Below, piece after piece: positions 6,258 through 14,298 of a DNA stretch of 24,811 bases. Within the stretch, counting starts at the first letter, position 1; each line of letters opens with the position of its first letter. The position numbers and the translations under genes were made by a program. The notes beneath the pieces are model-generated. The model saw nothing but the letters and a program-made list of their open reading frames with translations. It did not search any database and was not told where the DNA came from. Source of the DNA: a virus; the IMG/VR virus record IMGVR_UViG_3300040801_006092, positions 1-24,811 of that record; one strand, 5' to 3'.

Positions 6258-8297
6258 TTACGATTCACCCTTCAACTTGGTGCCGCCGCGGGGGTCCTGG
6301 AGGGCGACGCCGAAGTCGTGGTAGCCGCGCATCTGCACGCCCAGCCGATTGAACGATTGCTCGGCGGTCTCGATGGTGGGGGCTTCGCGGCCGTTGAGGA
6401 ACGCGACCTCGACGACGGGCAGGTCGGAGGGGTCCGCGAGGAGGTACCACGCCTTGGACGAGTGGCCGGTGAAGACGGCGTTGCCGAGGTAGCGGCTGAC
6501 CTCGACGCGGAACTTGCCCTGGTGGGGGTTGGTCACGGGGTACTTGTTGCTGGCGGTGGTGTCGCGCAGCTCGGTCGACTTGTGCAGCTGGCTGCCCATG
6601 GCGGACAAAGCCGTGGGCACGAGCAGGACCTGGGGCAGCACGCCGATGGGCTTGCCGTCGGCGTCGACCTGGTCCATGAACATGACCTCGGCCTTGGTCA
6701 GCCCGTCGATCGAGAGCGCGGTGTCGGTGCCGGCGGCGTAGTTCTTGTTGGCGACCGAGAAGAAGGACGCGTTGTCGAGGAAGGTCGCCCAGAACTGCTC
6801 GTTGATGGTCTTGCCCGAGCCCGCGCCCAGCTTCCGCGGGACGGTGGTGATGGCCCCGAGGTCGTCGTTGATGATGTCGGTGCGGTCGATCGACAGCATC
6901 AGGGCGTAGGTGTCGGCCTTGTTGGCGTACTGCTCTTCGCCGAGGCTGCCGTGCTTGATCTCGCCGCCGGGCGCGACCCGCTGGTAGGTGTCGCCGCCGG
7001 TGAGGCGGAAGCTGGTGACGGTCTTGAAGTCGGTGACCGACCGGACCGAGCAGATGTTCCGCCAGGTGCGCTCGACGGAGAAGAAGCCTTCGAGCAGGAA
7101 CTTGTTGGCGACGTTGGAGAGGATGCCGCCGATGTCGATAGTCGATGCGGCGGCTTCAATACCACGACCGAATGCGGCGTCCATCACGCCACGTGAATCC
7201 CGGAAGGTCCGGCCGGTGTAGCCGTTGGCCCACGCGGCGTGCAGCAGCAGCTCCTGCAGGCCCAGCGACCCGCCGAACTCGCGCGTCGCGGCCTCGAGGT
7301 CCTGCTCGGCGCAGTGCGTCTCGGGCTGGGTCAGCCGGCCGGACAGCACGCAGGCCGCTTCGAGCACGCGCTGGTTGACCGGCTGGGCGGTCATCGGCAC
7401 GTGGACATGCGGGGCCTGGGGTCGGCTGGCACGGAGGACTTCGAGCTCGGTTCGCGTGGCGTCCCAGCCCTCGCGGATGGCCTTGGCTTCCAGATCGGAA
7501 TGGTTACCGGCGCAGAGCCGACGCACCTGAGCGATGCGGTCGGTCTCGGCGGCGAGTTCGGCCCGCAGCTGCTGGACGGCTTCGCCGGCGTTAGGCGCGG
7601 TCGGAGTCGAGGCGGTGACGTTGTCGGTTGAGGATTCGATGGGAGCGTCAGGCATGGTCTTGTCCCCCTGTGATTGGGCGGGGTGAGGTTGGGATGCGGC
7701 AATGGTGGCGGTGGTCTGTCCGTCGGCCCCGAGGTCGACGAAGCTGATCTCGCCGAGGGTGGAGAGGCGGACAACGTTGAGCGGGCCGGTCATCTCGCGG
7801 CCGTTGACGGTGGCGGTCTGGCCGTCGCGCAGGAACTCGAACGCTTCGACCGACGCGCCCACCGACGCCTGCCAGGGGAAGCCGTTCTTGGCCGAAGCGA
7901 CGACCTCACGCGCGGCGGCCGTGTCGCGGGAGATGACGCCGGTGGCGACCAGGCCCCCGTCCTCGACGGCGACGTTGTCGGTGTGGCCCACGCCCGACGC
8001 GGCGTCGTGGCCGAAGCGGATCGGACGCGACGGCGACGGGATCGCCAGGCCGGCCAGGTCAATGACCACCGGGTGCCGCCACCCGGCGACCTTCATCGGG
8101 CTGCCGGTGTAGGCCGTCATGCGGAAGCGGGGTAATGCCTTCTCGCCGGACTCAATTTCCGGGGCTGCCGCCTCGATCTCGAACTCGGCCTGCGCCGTGA
8201 GCGACACGCTCCGCGTGGGAGCGGGGTCACTTCCGGGGGCGGGGGCGGCGTCAATTCCGGGGGGTGGCGGTAGCGGTTGATCGATCCGTGGCGTCAT
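6258..8297 (-). CDS. Fused prohead protease, scaffold and major capsid protein
   Basis: The protein has 679 residues. Residues 1-30 are Pro/Ala-rich. Residues 55-200 form a prohead protease domain with candidate catalytic His97 in RFGHDAASGVGH and Ser145 in WQASVGASVEAF. Residues 200-290 are a helical, scaffold-like segment (AVQQLRAELAAETDRIAQVR). The remainder is a capsid domain with ASTIDIGGILSNVANKFLLE and WRNICSVRSVTDFKTVTSF, resembling the Mu-like gpT major head group. The protease would cut itself and the scaffold away after assembly, leaving a mature shell. ATG at 8297 overlaps the portal gene by 47 bases. Two copies of the dispersed TTCCGGGGG word lie within the first 25 codons. An internal start at codon 215 may give free capsid precursor. 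Confidence 0.85.
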   Translation of the reverse strand: MTPRIDQPLPPPPGIDAAPAPGSDPAPTRSVSLTAQAEFEIEAAAPEIESGEKALPRFRMTAYTGSPMKVAGWRHPVVIDLAGLAIPSPSRPIRFGHDAASGVGHTDNVAVEDGGLVATGVISRDTAAAREVVASAKNGFPWQASVGASVEAFEFLRDGQTATVNGREMTGPLNVVRLSTLGEISFVDLGADGQTTATIAASQPHPAQSQGDKTMPDAPIESSTDNVTASTPTAPNAGEAVQQLRAELAAETDRIAQVRRLCAGNHSDLEAKAIREGWDATRTELEVLRASRPQAPHVHVPMTAQPVNQRVLEAACVLSGRLTQPETHCAEQDLEAATREFGGSLGLQELLLHAAWANGYTGRTFRDSRGVMDAAFGRGIEAAASTIDIGGILSNVANKFLLEGFFSVERTWRNICSVRSVTDFKTVTSFRLTGGDTYQRVAPGGEIKHGSLGEEQYANKADTYALMLSIDRTDIINDDLGAITTVPRKLGAGSGKTINEQFWATFLDNASFFSVANKNYAAGTDTALSIDGLTKAEVMFMDQVDADGKPIGVLPQVLLVPTALSAMGSQLHKSTELRDTTASNKYPVTNPHQGKFRVEVSRYLGNAVFTGHSSKAWYLLADPSDLPVVEVAFLNGREAPTIETAEQSFNRLGVQMRGYHDFGVALQDPRGGTKLKGES
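7653..7669 (-). promoter_or_regulatory. Internal ribosome binding site and ATG inside the protease-capsid gene
   Basis: On the minus strand AGGGGGA (7663-7669) lies seven bases before an in-frame ATG (7655-7653) at codon 215, near the end of the protease domain. The nested product would have 465 residues: scaffold helix plus capsid domain without protease. Nested scaffold starts occur in lambda gene C with Nu3. Spacing and sequence are better than those of several annotated starts in the window. Confidence 0.5.
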
Positions 8298-9798
8298 CGT
8301 GGTCCTCGGGGTTGGTGTCGTCGTCGGGTTCGTCGTCGTCGGGCGTTGCCGTCGCGGATTGCGACAGCCCCAACTCGTTCATCAGCGCGACCTCCTTGGC
8401 CCGCTGTCGGAGTTCGGTTTCCCAGTCACGCCCTTGGCGGGCGTACTCGTGGGCAAGGGTGGTGGTGTGGCTCGACAGCCGCGTGGCCTGCGCGTTGGCT
8501 TCTTTCGCGGGATCGACGTGCTCGGTGCCGTCCCAGAACCACTGCCCCCGGAATTCCACATCACCCAGAGCGCCGCGTAGGCGCATCCACTGCGGCAACA
8601 GGCCCTCGACGAGGACAGCCTCGTTCAGCCAGCCGCGGAAGATGCGGTCGAGGACGGTGTCGGCGATGTGGGACTGGTCGACGCGGATCGCCTTGTAGTA
8701 GGTCTGGTGATCCAGCCGACCCGAGGCGTAGTTGTAGCCCGAGCTGTTGCCCGCGGCGACGTTGAACGGCATGTTCAGGCACCGCGCGATCTCGGCGAGG
8801 ATCGACTTGACGAACTCGACGTGGTTGGTACTCGGGTGCTCGGCCTTGACCTGCCCGAGCTTCCAGCCTTGGGGCAGCGTCGTCGCCATGCGGGCTTCCA
8901 ACTCGAAGGTGTCCATCGCTTCCACGCCATCGACCTCGCCCGAGGGCGGGGCGTCGGTGTAGAGCGTCAGCGCAAAGTCCGCGGCGGTCTCGGCCGCGGC
9001 CAGCACCGCCAGGCGGTAGCGTCGCAGCTGGGCGAACAGCGGCAACGCCGGGGTCAACTCGGGCACGCCTCGGCTCTGACCCGGCCGGTCGGCGCGGAAC
9101 AGGTGCACGACTGAAGCGGCTGGCACGCGATCGATCTCGTCGAAGGCGGCGAGGCCGCCGACGTCGCCGGGGTGATGGCGAAGCACGTGATAGCGCGTCG
9201 GGTTGCCGTAGCGGTCGAATTCGATGCCATCCACACCCCCCATCAGGTCGCGACGCGACAGCGGCGTGGTCACCCGATCGGCCTCGATCAGCCGAACGTC
9301 CAACTGCACCGGCCCGTCCACGCTGGGGTTGTGCGTCAGCACGGCAAACGCCTCGCCCGACTCGGCCCGGGCCATGCGCATGGTGCGCAGCTTCTCGGCC
9401 AGGCCGACGGACTTCGCCCACCGCATGAACGCCTGCTCGACCGCCGTGTTGGCCGCCGGGTCGTTCGTGAGCATCTGCAGACGCGGGCCGGTGCCGATGG
9501 TGTCGTTGGCCAGCGTGAGCACGATGCCGCGGGCGTAGCTGTTGTTCGCGACCTCGTAGCGGGACCGGCTGCGCAGGATCGCCCGCACCTCGGGCGACGC
9601 GGCGGCGTCGGGGCTCAGCCGGTCGGCGTTGGCCCAGTGGCGGTAGTTGTCGGGCGTGGTCTGCGCGGCGTCGTACTTGCCACGCAACGCGGGCACGACG
9701 CGGAACAGGCCGCGACGGCGGTCGGCCGCCACGGCCCGGGGGGAGGGGGATGGGGTCGGGGCAGAACGCAGGCGGGAGAGCAGCGGCAAACGCATCAC
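8251..9798 (-). CDS. Phage portal protein, lambda family
   Basis: This 515-residue protein should form the dodecameric ring at the capsid vertex through which DNA is packaged and leaves. Lambda-type portal landmarks include NYRHWANADRLSPDAAASPE near residue 55, SRYEVANNSYARGIVLTLAN near 85, GPRLQMLTNDPAANTAVEQA near 110, AESGEAFAVLTHNP, and the late block NMPFNVAAGNSSGYNYASGR near 345. The C-terminus is acidic and low-complexity (PDDDEPDDDTNPEDHDD). Length fits the family. GTG at 9798 or ATG at 9795 can start it; the overlap with the upstream stop favours coupling. The gene follows a small head protein gene and runs 47 bases into the protease-capsid gene. Confidence 0.9.
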   Translation of the reverse strand: MMRLPLLSRLRSAPTPSPSPRAVAADRRRGLFRVVPALRGKYDAAQTTPDNYRHWANADRLSPDAAASPEVRAILRSRSRYEVANNSYARGIVLTLANDTIGTGPRLQMLTNDPAANTAVEQAFMRWAKSVGLAEKLRTMRMARAESGEAFAVLTHNPSVDGPVQLDVRLIEADRVTTPLSRRDLMGGVDGIEFDRYGNPTRYHVLRHHPGDVGGLAAFDEIDRVPAASVVHLFRADRPGQSRGVPELTPALPLFAQLRRYRLAVLAAAETAADFALTLYTDAPPSGEVDGVEAMDTFELEARMATTLPQGWKLGQVKAEHPSTNHVEFVKSILAEIARCLNMPFNVAAGNSSGYNYASGRLDHQTYYKAIRVDQSHIADTVLDRIFRGWLNEAVLVEGLLPQWMRLRGALGDVEFRGQWFWDGTEHVDPAKEANAQATRLSSHTTTLAHEYARQGRDWETELRQRAKEVALMNELGLSQSATATPDDDEPDDDTNPEDHDDATDRSTATATPRN

Positions 9799-10004
9799 GC
9801 GGCCCCCGGTGGCACGAGCTTGGTGGTCTTGACGCCCAGGCCGCGTTTGGCCACGGCACGCTTGGACGCGAGGTAGCGGTCGGCGGCGATCTGCTCGGTC
9901 AAGCCGTGCTGCTCGACCGACTGACCATCGACGCTCGCCTTGGCAGGCGACACGGCGTTGTCACGGATCGCATCTTCGAGGCTGTTGGGGTCGGTGTCGG
10001 TCAA
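9795..10004 (-). CDS. Small head-tail joining protein in gpW position
   Basis: The product is 69 residues starting with TTG at 10004; an in-frame TAG lies a short distance upstream and no ATG is available. The sequence runs MTDTDPNSLEDAIRDNAVSP, then a basic helical part IAADRYLASKRAVAKRGLG and ends TTKLVPPGAA. The length and position, between packaging genes and the portal, are those of lambda gpW, although the sequence does not resemble gpW strongly. Its C-terminus suggests it may be a portal-associated adaptor or a capsid packaging helper. It is the first gene after the repeated 39-bp element and palindrome at 10018-10068, so it probably opens the structural operon. Reality is likely from the stop overlap with portal; function is guessed. 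Confidence 0.6.
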   Translation of the reverse strand: MTDTDPNSLEDAIRDNAVSPAKASVDGQSVEQHGLTEQIAADRYLASKRAVAKRGLGVKTTKLVPPGAA

Positions 10005-10017
10005 GGCAAGGTTCCCA

Positions 10018-10033
10018 AGGGAGAGCTCTCCCT
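10018..10033. repeat. Perfect 16-bp palindrome before the structural operon
   Basis: AGGGAGAGCTCTCCCT is a perfect palindrome lying 14 bases ahead of the TTG start of the first structural gene. It abuts and slightly overlaps the 39-bp conserved element. It may be an operator or, as RNA, an 8-bp hairpin without a loop, which would be more credible as protein-binding DNA. The second copy of the 39-bp element is also next to an inverted repeat, but of different sequence. Confidence 0.6.
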
Positions 10034-10068
10034 ATGGGTTACCTATGCCGTTGGTGGGCGTGATGATC
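10030..10068 (-). promoter_or_regulatory. Conserved 39-bp element, copy 1, ahead of the portal-capsid-tail operon
   Basis: Read on the minus strand this contains ACGGCATAGGTAA, two variable bases, then CATAGGG, with TCATC and CGCC further upstream. It matches the copy at 22312-22350 at 31 of 39 positions without gaps. The CATAGG hexamer occurs twice, 11 bases apart. The Panacea cassette separates terminase from portal genes, so the structural operon needs its own promoter; this is the best candidate. It could also be a repressor or activator site. Confidence 0.55.
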
Positions 10069-10116
10069 AGGCAGTGGGCAAGATTTTCTGGACCCCGATG
10101 ATCGTGGCCGCGGTGA

Positions 10117-10371
10117 TCATTCGAACGTCGGGAAGAGCTCGATCTCGCGGCCCCTCGATAACCGGGCGGTGACGGCCATCTGTCCGCCAAGTCCCTCCAC
10201 GACGTCTCGCAATTCACGGATGCTCAAGTCGTCGATGCTCCCACCGCTCGGAACGCGAGACTTCACCGCGTCTCGGAGAACTTGCACCGACATGTCATCG
10301 GCCATCGCCTCGGACCGCTGCCGCCGCTCCGGCGACATCCGACCACGCAACTCGCTGAAGTTCCTTGCCAT
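10117..10371 (-). CDS. XRE/HigA-like antitoxin relative with a degenerate helix-turn-helix
   Basis: The product has 84 residues from the ATG at 10371; a TTG at 10392 overlapping the upstream stop is the alternative. The start MARNFSELRGRMSPERRQRS is the signature N-terminus of HigA-like XRE antitoxins, and RELRDVVEGLGGQMAVTARL is their usual C-terminal strand. The helix-turn-helix expected between the two, normally a Gln/Ser-rich recognition unit, is replaced by a shorter segment around VKSRVPSGGSIDDLS. This reads like deletion or replacement of the DNA-binding core. Being last in a cassette with a Panacea protein, it may be an accessory antitoxin that no longer binds DNA, or a decaying remnant. 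Confidence 0.6.
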   Translation of the reverse strand: MARNFSELRGRMSPERRQRSEAMADDMSVQVLRDAVKSRVPSGGSIDDLSIRELRDVVEGLGGQMAVTARLSRGREIELFPTFE

Positions 10372-10388
10372 GATCCCACGGTACCCGG

Positions 10389-10862
10389 TCAAGTCCCTTG
10401 TAGCTCCTCAGCCAGCTTGCGCAGCTTTTTGAGAAGCGGGGCGGAGAACTGGCCTTGACCTGGGGTCGTCTGGGCGAACGACAGGATCGCGTTGACGAGT
10501 TGCAGAAAGGGCTCGGGCTTCATGGTCCCGATGCGCTTGCCCGCGGTGATCGACGCCAGTGGCACCCGATCGATCTGCAACACCGACCACTCCGCCATCA
10601 CGCCCGTGCGGTTGACGTGCCATTCGATCGCCTGGGCGTTGTCGAGGAGCACGGACAGCGCCGACCGATCCACACCCCGGCTCACGTAAAACTCAATCGC
10701 ACGGGAGATCGTCTCACGCCCGGCGGTGAACGCAGGCACGACAAGCGCTTCCTTGCTGCCGGCCACCTCGAGTACCACGACGCAGGGGTGGTCGCTGTAG
10801 GGCGCGGATATCCGCGGATCCTTCGAGTCGCAGTCGTAGACCCTCGCCCTGAGATCAGCCAT
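10389..10862 (-). CDS. Unknown 157-residue protein, possible partner of the Panacea protein
   Basis: ATG at 10862 overlaps the Panacea gene end by eight bases, with GAGG upstream. The protein begins MADLRARVYDCDSKDPRISA and has a beta-rich N-terminal half (PCVVVLEVAGSKEALVVPAF), a helix (TISRAIEFYVSRGVDRSALS), a middle part near IEWHVNRTGVMAEW, and a basic C-terminal helix LLKKLRKLAEELQ. No membrane segment, PIN, Fic, RelE or synthetase motif is visible, so it is not one of the toxin types I know to pair with Panacea. It might be the cognate toxin of a new pair or a third component. In the three-gene set it lies in the middle. Its function is unknown. Confidence 0.7.
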   Translation of the reverse strand: MADLRARVYDCDSKDPRISAPYSDHPCVVVLEVAGSKEALVVPAFTAGRETISRAIEFYVSRGVDRSALSVLLDNAQAIEWHVNRTGVMAEWSVLQIDRVPLASITAGKRIGTMKPEPFLQLVNAILSFAQTTPGQGQFSAPLLKKLRKLAEELQGT

Positions 10863-11466
10863 CGCCTCGCCACGCTTCGATCATCAGCCGCGCGGCGGTG
10901 TGGTCCTCGCCGGTCTGGGCGTCGTAAGCGTCGATGACCTCCGTCCAGTCGATGGCCTTGGCACCGTCTCGCTGGCGAGCCGCGTTCCAGGCCCGGCCCA
11001 TGTAGCCGTCGCCGTGGAAGAAGTTTTCACGCTGGCCGAAGGTCATCGGGATGATCTCGTGCCAGGCCCGACGCAGCGACTCAAGCTCGGCGGCGCTGAA
11101 GTCCTCGTCATCCACGGTGCCGTAGGGTTCGTAGATGAATCGGTTGCCCGACTTGGCGATGACCCGGATCTTGCCTTGATGGGTGTCGCCAGCCTCGTCG
11201 AACCTGTGGCCGAGCGACTTGATCCGGTTGTACCCCTCGGTGACGACCGGGCCATGCTTCCACGGACTCAGCCTGCCGCCGATCATCTGCTTGCCGGTCT
11301 CAAGCACATGGAAGAAGTCGGCCATCACGTGGAGCTTCGTGATGTCGTGCTGGTCCAGCGAGCGGCCATACACCCGCATGAGGTGGTTCATGCAGGCATC
11401 GAACCGCTCCGGGCTGAAGGGCTTGAGCTGGTTGATCAGCATTTGGGGGGGGCAAATCGCGTTCAT
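10855..11466 (-). CDS. Panacea (DUF4065, SocA-like) antitoxin-type protein
   Basis: The product has 203 residues from ATG at 11466, with AGGCGAGG upstream. The Panacea domain pattern is clear: DITKLHVMADFFHVLETGK near 41-59, IGGRLSPWKHGPVVTEGYN near 62-80, a strand around IRVIAKSGNRFIYEPYG and a C-terminal helix set ending AAELESLRRAWHEI. Panacea proteins are versatile antitoxins known to neutralise several unrelated toxins, mostly in phages and prophages; SocA is a distinct adaptor role in the same fold. This copy has a usual-length domain plus about 60 extra C-terminal residues (WNAARQRDGAKAIDWTEVID). Codons 5-7 lie in a run of eight C, so length slippage could shift the frame. The gene leads its cassette. 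Confidence 0.83.
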   Translation of the reverse strand: MNAICPPQMLINQLKPFSPERFDACMNHLMRVYGRSLDQHDITKLHVMADFFHVLETGKQMIGGRLSPWKHGPVVTEGYNRIKSLGHRFDEAGDTHQGKIRVIAKSGNRFIYEPYGTVDDEDFSAAELESLRRAWHEIIPMTFGQRENFFHGDGYMGRAWNAARQRDGAKAIDWTEVIDAYDAQTGEDHTAARLMIEAWRGDG

Positions 11467-11492
11467 CGACCTCGCCTATGAGCGTGCTATCG

Positions 11493-11544
11493 GTCGAGGT
11501 GTCCCTCGACGAACAATCGTACCTCTCAGAACGCATCGGCTCAA
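11493..11544 (-). promoter_or_regulatory. Promoter and palindromic operator of the Panacea cassette
   Basis: On the minus strand TTGAGC (11544-11539) and TACGAT (11521-11516) are separated by 17 bases, a good sigma-70 spacing. Directly downstream is GTCGAGGTGTCCCTCGAC as read on plus (11493-11510), an inverted repeat with seven-base arms and a four-base centre, placed across the expected start of transcription. The Panacea ATG follows 27 bases later. Placement of an operator over the start site fits repression by its own product. Confidence 0.55.
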
Positions 11545-11678
11545 TCCCCGGACTCTGTTACGAGGATTGACGGTGCTGAGCTACATTACTTGGACCTGAT
11601 TCGGGGCTGCTGGCCTCCCAGCGGTGGGACGTAGCGGAGACACTGCGGGGCGGTTCGAGGCTCGGGATGGCGACGTTG

Positions 11679-13952
11679 TCACCGCTTCGCCGCCTGCAAC
11701 GCCGACAGCTTCACCCGCGGCTTGCGCGGCTCGGCCTGCGTCTCGACGCCCAGCCGCACCCCGCCCATCGACGCCGCCACGGCGCAGCCCACCAGGCAGT
11801 CGAACCAGTGGTTATCCGGCTTAGAGGGTCGGACGGTCCACTCATCCACCATGCGACCATGCCCCTGCGTCCGCGTCCACGACTCCGACCCCGCGACGTG
11901 GTCGGCGAACTGCCGGTGCATCGCCGCGGGTGCGTTGCCGTCGCCCTTGCCCCACAGGGTCAACGCCCCCCGGTCGCCCGGGGCGACCGCCAGCCGGGCG
12001 TGGGTGAACGTCTTCCAGTAGTTCACGTCGATCTGCACGTGCCGGAACTCAGCGGTCCGCGAGACGTTGGGCACGTACCAGTGATGGCCGTGCCGCTCGC
12101 CCGGCTTGCGTCGGTACGTTGCCATCGGTCGGTTGCCCGCCCGGATGCCCACGCCCTTGGAGGGCACCTCGCCTCCGCCTGGGAGTTTGTGGCAGACGTT
12201 GGAGACCACCCCGGGGAGGTAGCCCGAGTCGATGAGCAAACGCTCGATGCGGATGTTGCCCTCGCCCTGGGGGTAGTCGGTCGTCAGCAGCTCCGTCGCC
12301 AACTGCTCCAGCCCCGCCTGCACCGCGCCCTCCACGCCGGCCCCGGGAAGCAGGTCGCCGAGCGTCTTCTTCGCGTCGCGCAGCGAGAAGAGCGACCGCT
12401 TCTGGTCGGGGTAGGTGCCGTAGTCGATGACGTAGCCCGTGAAGTCCTCCGTCCAAGCGCACACGACGTAGTACAGCAGCTTGTCGTGCACGTCGATGAA
12501 CGCCGTCACGCGGCTGCACTCCTGAGGCACCACCTTCCGAGGGCGGCCATTGACGCGGCGGGCGACGTCGTCGGGCGTGAGCGACTCGTCGTCGGCCTGG
12601 TCGGCGACGGGCTCGTTTTGATATTCAGCGAAGAAGGCTGGCTCGTCGCGCAACTTCAAATTCATCGCGTGCTGCAGCGCACTGACCTCGTCGTGGTTGA
12701 ACCGCTGCGGCCACGCCACCGCCGACCCCGCATCCATGACGTCTCGGTGTTCCTCGTAGTACGCCGTGGCCTCGGAGCCGTCTCGACCTTCCCGCAGCGA
12801 CTCGGCTCGCAGCTGGGTGTATCGGTCCCAGTGCTTCTCGGCGTCCGCCGATTCGGGGAAGCGGTACACCAGCTTCGTGCACTCACCCTGCCACTCGGGG
12901 TTCCGCGACCGGTCCAGGACCTGGTCCGCGAGGTCGTCGTGGTAGATCTTCGTGCAGGTCATGAACCCCGCCATCTTCACGCCCGGCCCGCCCAGGCCCA
13001 GCACGTCGCCGTTGAGGATGGACAGCCGGTGCCGCGTCTGCGACGGGGAGTTGGCCGACTGGCGGGTCTGCGGGTCGTCGAGGATCACCAGCGACGGCCG
13101 GATGATCGTCCCGTCCATCCGCGTGTGCTGCTGCCCCCGGATGTTGGAATCAAGCCCGGCGACCGTGATGATCCCGCCCGACGACGGACTGCCGTCCATC
13201 GTCGGCATGACGAGCCGATCCGACGACCACGTGATGTACGTCGGCTTGCCTTGGCAGAGCTGGCCGATCTGCCGTCGGGCGTTGTTCTCCAGCTTGCGGA
13301 TCGGGTAGATCGCTTCGGGGAAGTCGGCCAGCAGCAGCGGGTTCGCGAGCATCTCCCGCTTGATCGCGTCGAGCATCGACTTCGCCTGATCCTCGGCCGA
13401 GCCGATCAGGCACACATACGGTCGGTAGCCGTAGAGGATCGCCCACAGGCCGGCGACGCGGGCCAACGTAGTCTTCCCCGACCCGCGAGGCATGGCAAAC
13501 GCGAACAGCCCGCCGTCGATCGTCGCCCGCTCGATCTTCTCGATCACCCGCAGGTGGTCGTCGCTCCAATCAAGGTGGAACGCGGCCGGAAAATACGTCT
13601 CGCAGAACCCCCGGAAGTTGTCGCCGCAGGCGGCGCGACGACCTAGGTCTTCGATGGCAGGGGGCGGACCAATGTCTCGCCCCGCGCGCGATAGCGCGCG
13701 GCTGCGTTCAGCCTCGCGGGCCTTGCGCTCCTCGTAGCTGATCGCCTCGGGTGCGGGCTTGTCGCGTTCGCGCGCCAGCCACGCCACGTACTTCACGAGG
13801 TTCACCTTCCGGGGGTCGCCCGAGGCGGTGATGCGCAGGCCCGCCTCGTTCATCTGGCGGTGGACCTTGGCGGCGCTGACCACGACCCCGGCCGGCGTGC
13901 TGTTCAGCAGCCGGACCAGCTCGGTCGGGGATAGCGCACGCACGTCCATCAT
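11679..13952 (-). CDS. Terminase large subunit with fused N-terminal DNA-binding module
   Basis: The 757-residue ATPase-nuclease cuts and pumps phage DNA into the prohead. Walker A is PRGSGKTT near residue 155, Walker B PSLVILDDPQTRQ near 287, and the nuclease part begins about 420 with VTAFIDVHDKLLYYVVC, followed by DYGTYPDQ and RLLIDSGYLPGVV. The overall pattern fits GpA-like terminases. The first 70 residues are an extra unit with VNLVKYVAWLARE, which resembles the small terminase-like gene upstream. ATG at 13952 overlaps the previous stop as TAATG; a second ATG follows immediately. A Panacea cassette separates it from the portal gene, which is unusual. No convincing terminator follows; TCCCACCGCTGGGA at about 11617 is only a short hairpin. 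Confidence 0.92.
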   Translation of the reverse strand: MMDVRALSPTELVRLLNSTPAGVVVSAAKVHRQMNEAGLRITASGDPRKVNLVKYVAWLARERDKPAPEAISYEERKAREAERSRALSRAGRDIGPPPAIEDLGRRAACGDNFRGFCETYFPAAFHLDWSDDHLRVIEKIERATIDGGLFAFAMPRGSGKTTLARVAGLWAILYGYRPYVCLIGSAEDQAKSMLDAIKREMLANPLLLADFPEAIYPIRKLENNARRQIGQLCQGKPTYITWSSDRLVMPTMDGSPSSGGIITVAGLDSNIRGQQHTRMDGTIIRPSLVILDDPQTRQSANSPSQTRHRLSILNGDVLGLGGPGVKMAGFMTCTKIYHDDLADQVLDRSRNPEWQGECTKLVYRFPESADAEKHWDRYTQLRAESLREGRDGSEATAYYEEHRDVMDAGSAVAWPQRFNHDEVSALQHAMNLKLRDEPAFFAEYQNEPVADQADDESLTPDDVARRVNGRPRKVVPQECSRVTAFIDVHDKLLYYVVCAWTEDFTGYVIDYGTYPDQKRSLFSLRDAKKTLGDLLPGAGVEGAVQAGLEQLATELLTTDYPQGEGNIRIERLLIDSGYLPGVVSNVCHKLPGGGEVPSKGVGIRAGNRPMATYRRKPGERHGHHWYVPNVSRTAEFRHVQIDVNYWKTFTHARLAVAPGDRGALTLWGKGDGNAPAAMHRQFADHVAGSESWTRTQGHGRMVDEWTVRPSKPDNHWFDCLVGCAVAASMGGVRLGVETQAEPRKPRVKLSALQAAKR

Positions 13953-14191
13953 TACTCGCCCCCGTCCTGTCGCCCGTCGTTCCCGCGTCGCGGCGAGTTG
14001 AGCCAGGCCGCGTAGTGGACCAGGTGGATCGTGCCGTTGGCGTTGGTGGGCGCGCCGTCGGCCACGTGACGGCGTAGGTCAGAGATAGGCAGACCCAACA
14101 ACCGGGCCAGCTGCTCGACCGGCACGGCCGAGGGGTTCAGCGGCCCGTCCGCGCCGCCGCCCGGCATGTCGGGGCCGACTTCCGGGGTCAT
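13952..14191 (-). CDS. Small terminase-like DNA-binding protein
   Basis: The product has 79 residues. The first 25 are Gly/Pro-rich; residues 25-65 hold a helix-turn-helix-like unit, PVEQLARLLGLPISDLRRHV followed by NGTIHLVHYAAWLN, like the Nu1-type winged helix of small terminases that recognises the packaging site. The protein is much shorter than typical small terminases (about 150 or more), so oligomerisation sequence appears to be absent. Coupled to the large subunit by TAATG overlap. The start at 14191 has a poor binding site (AGGG immediately adjacent), and the ATG at 14167 is an alternative. Part of the function may be shared with the similar module fused to the large subunit. Confidence 0.68.
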   Translation of the reverse strand: MTPEVGPDMPGGGADGPLNPSAVPVEQLARLLGLPISDLRRHVADGAPTNANGTIHLVHYAAWLNSPRRGNDGRQDGGE

Positions 14192-14298
14192 CCCTGATCT
14201 CTGTAAATAACTGTCGATGCTGGCATTACTGCCTTGATGACACCGCCGAATCGAGGCTCAATGTGTTCATACACCACGCCCCCGGAAGGAGCACGCAG

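Noticed and set aside
11667-13646. A plus-strand open frame of 659 codons
   Set aside because: It lies opposite the terminase gene, which has Walker A and B motifs; the plus-strand product is Arg/His/Pro-rich without domain pattern.
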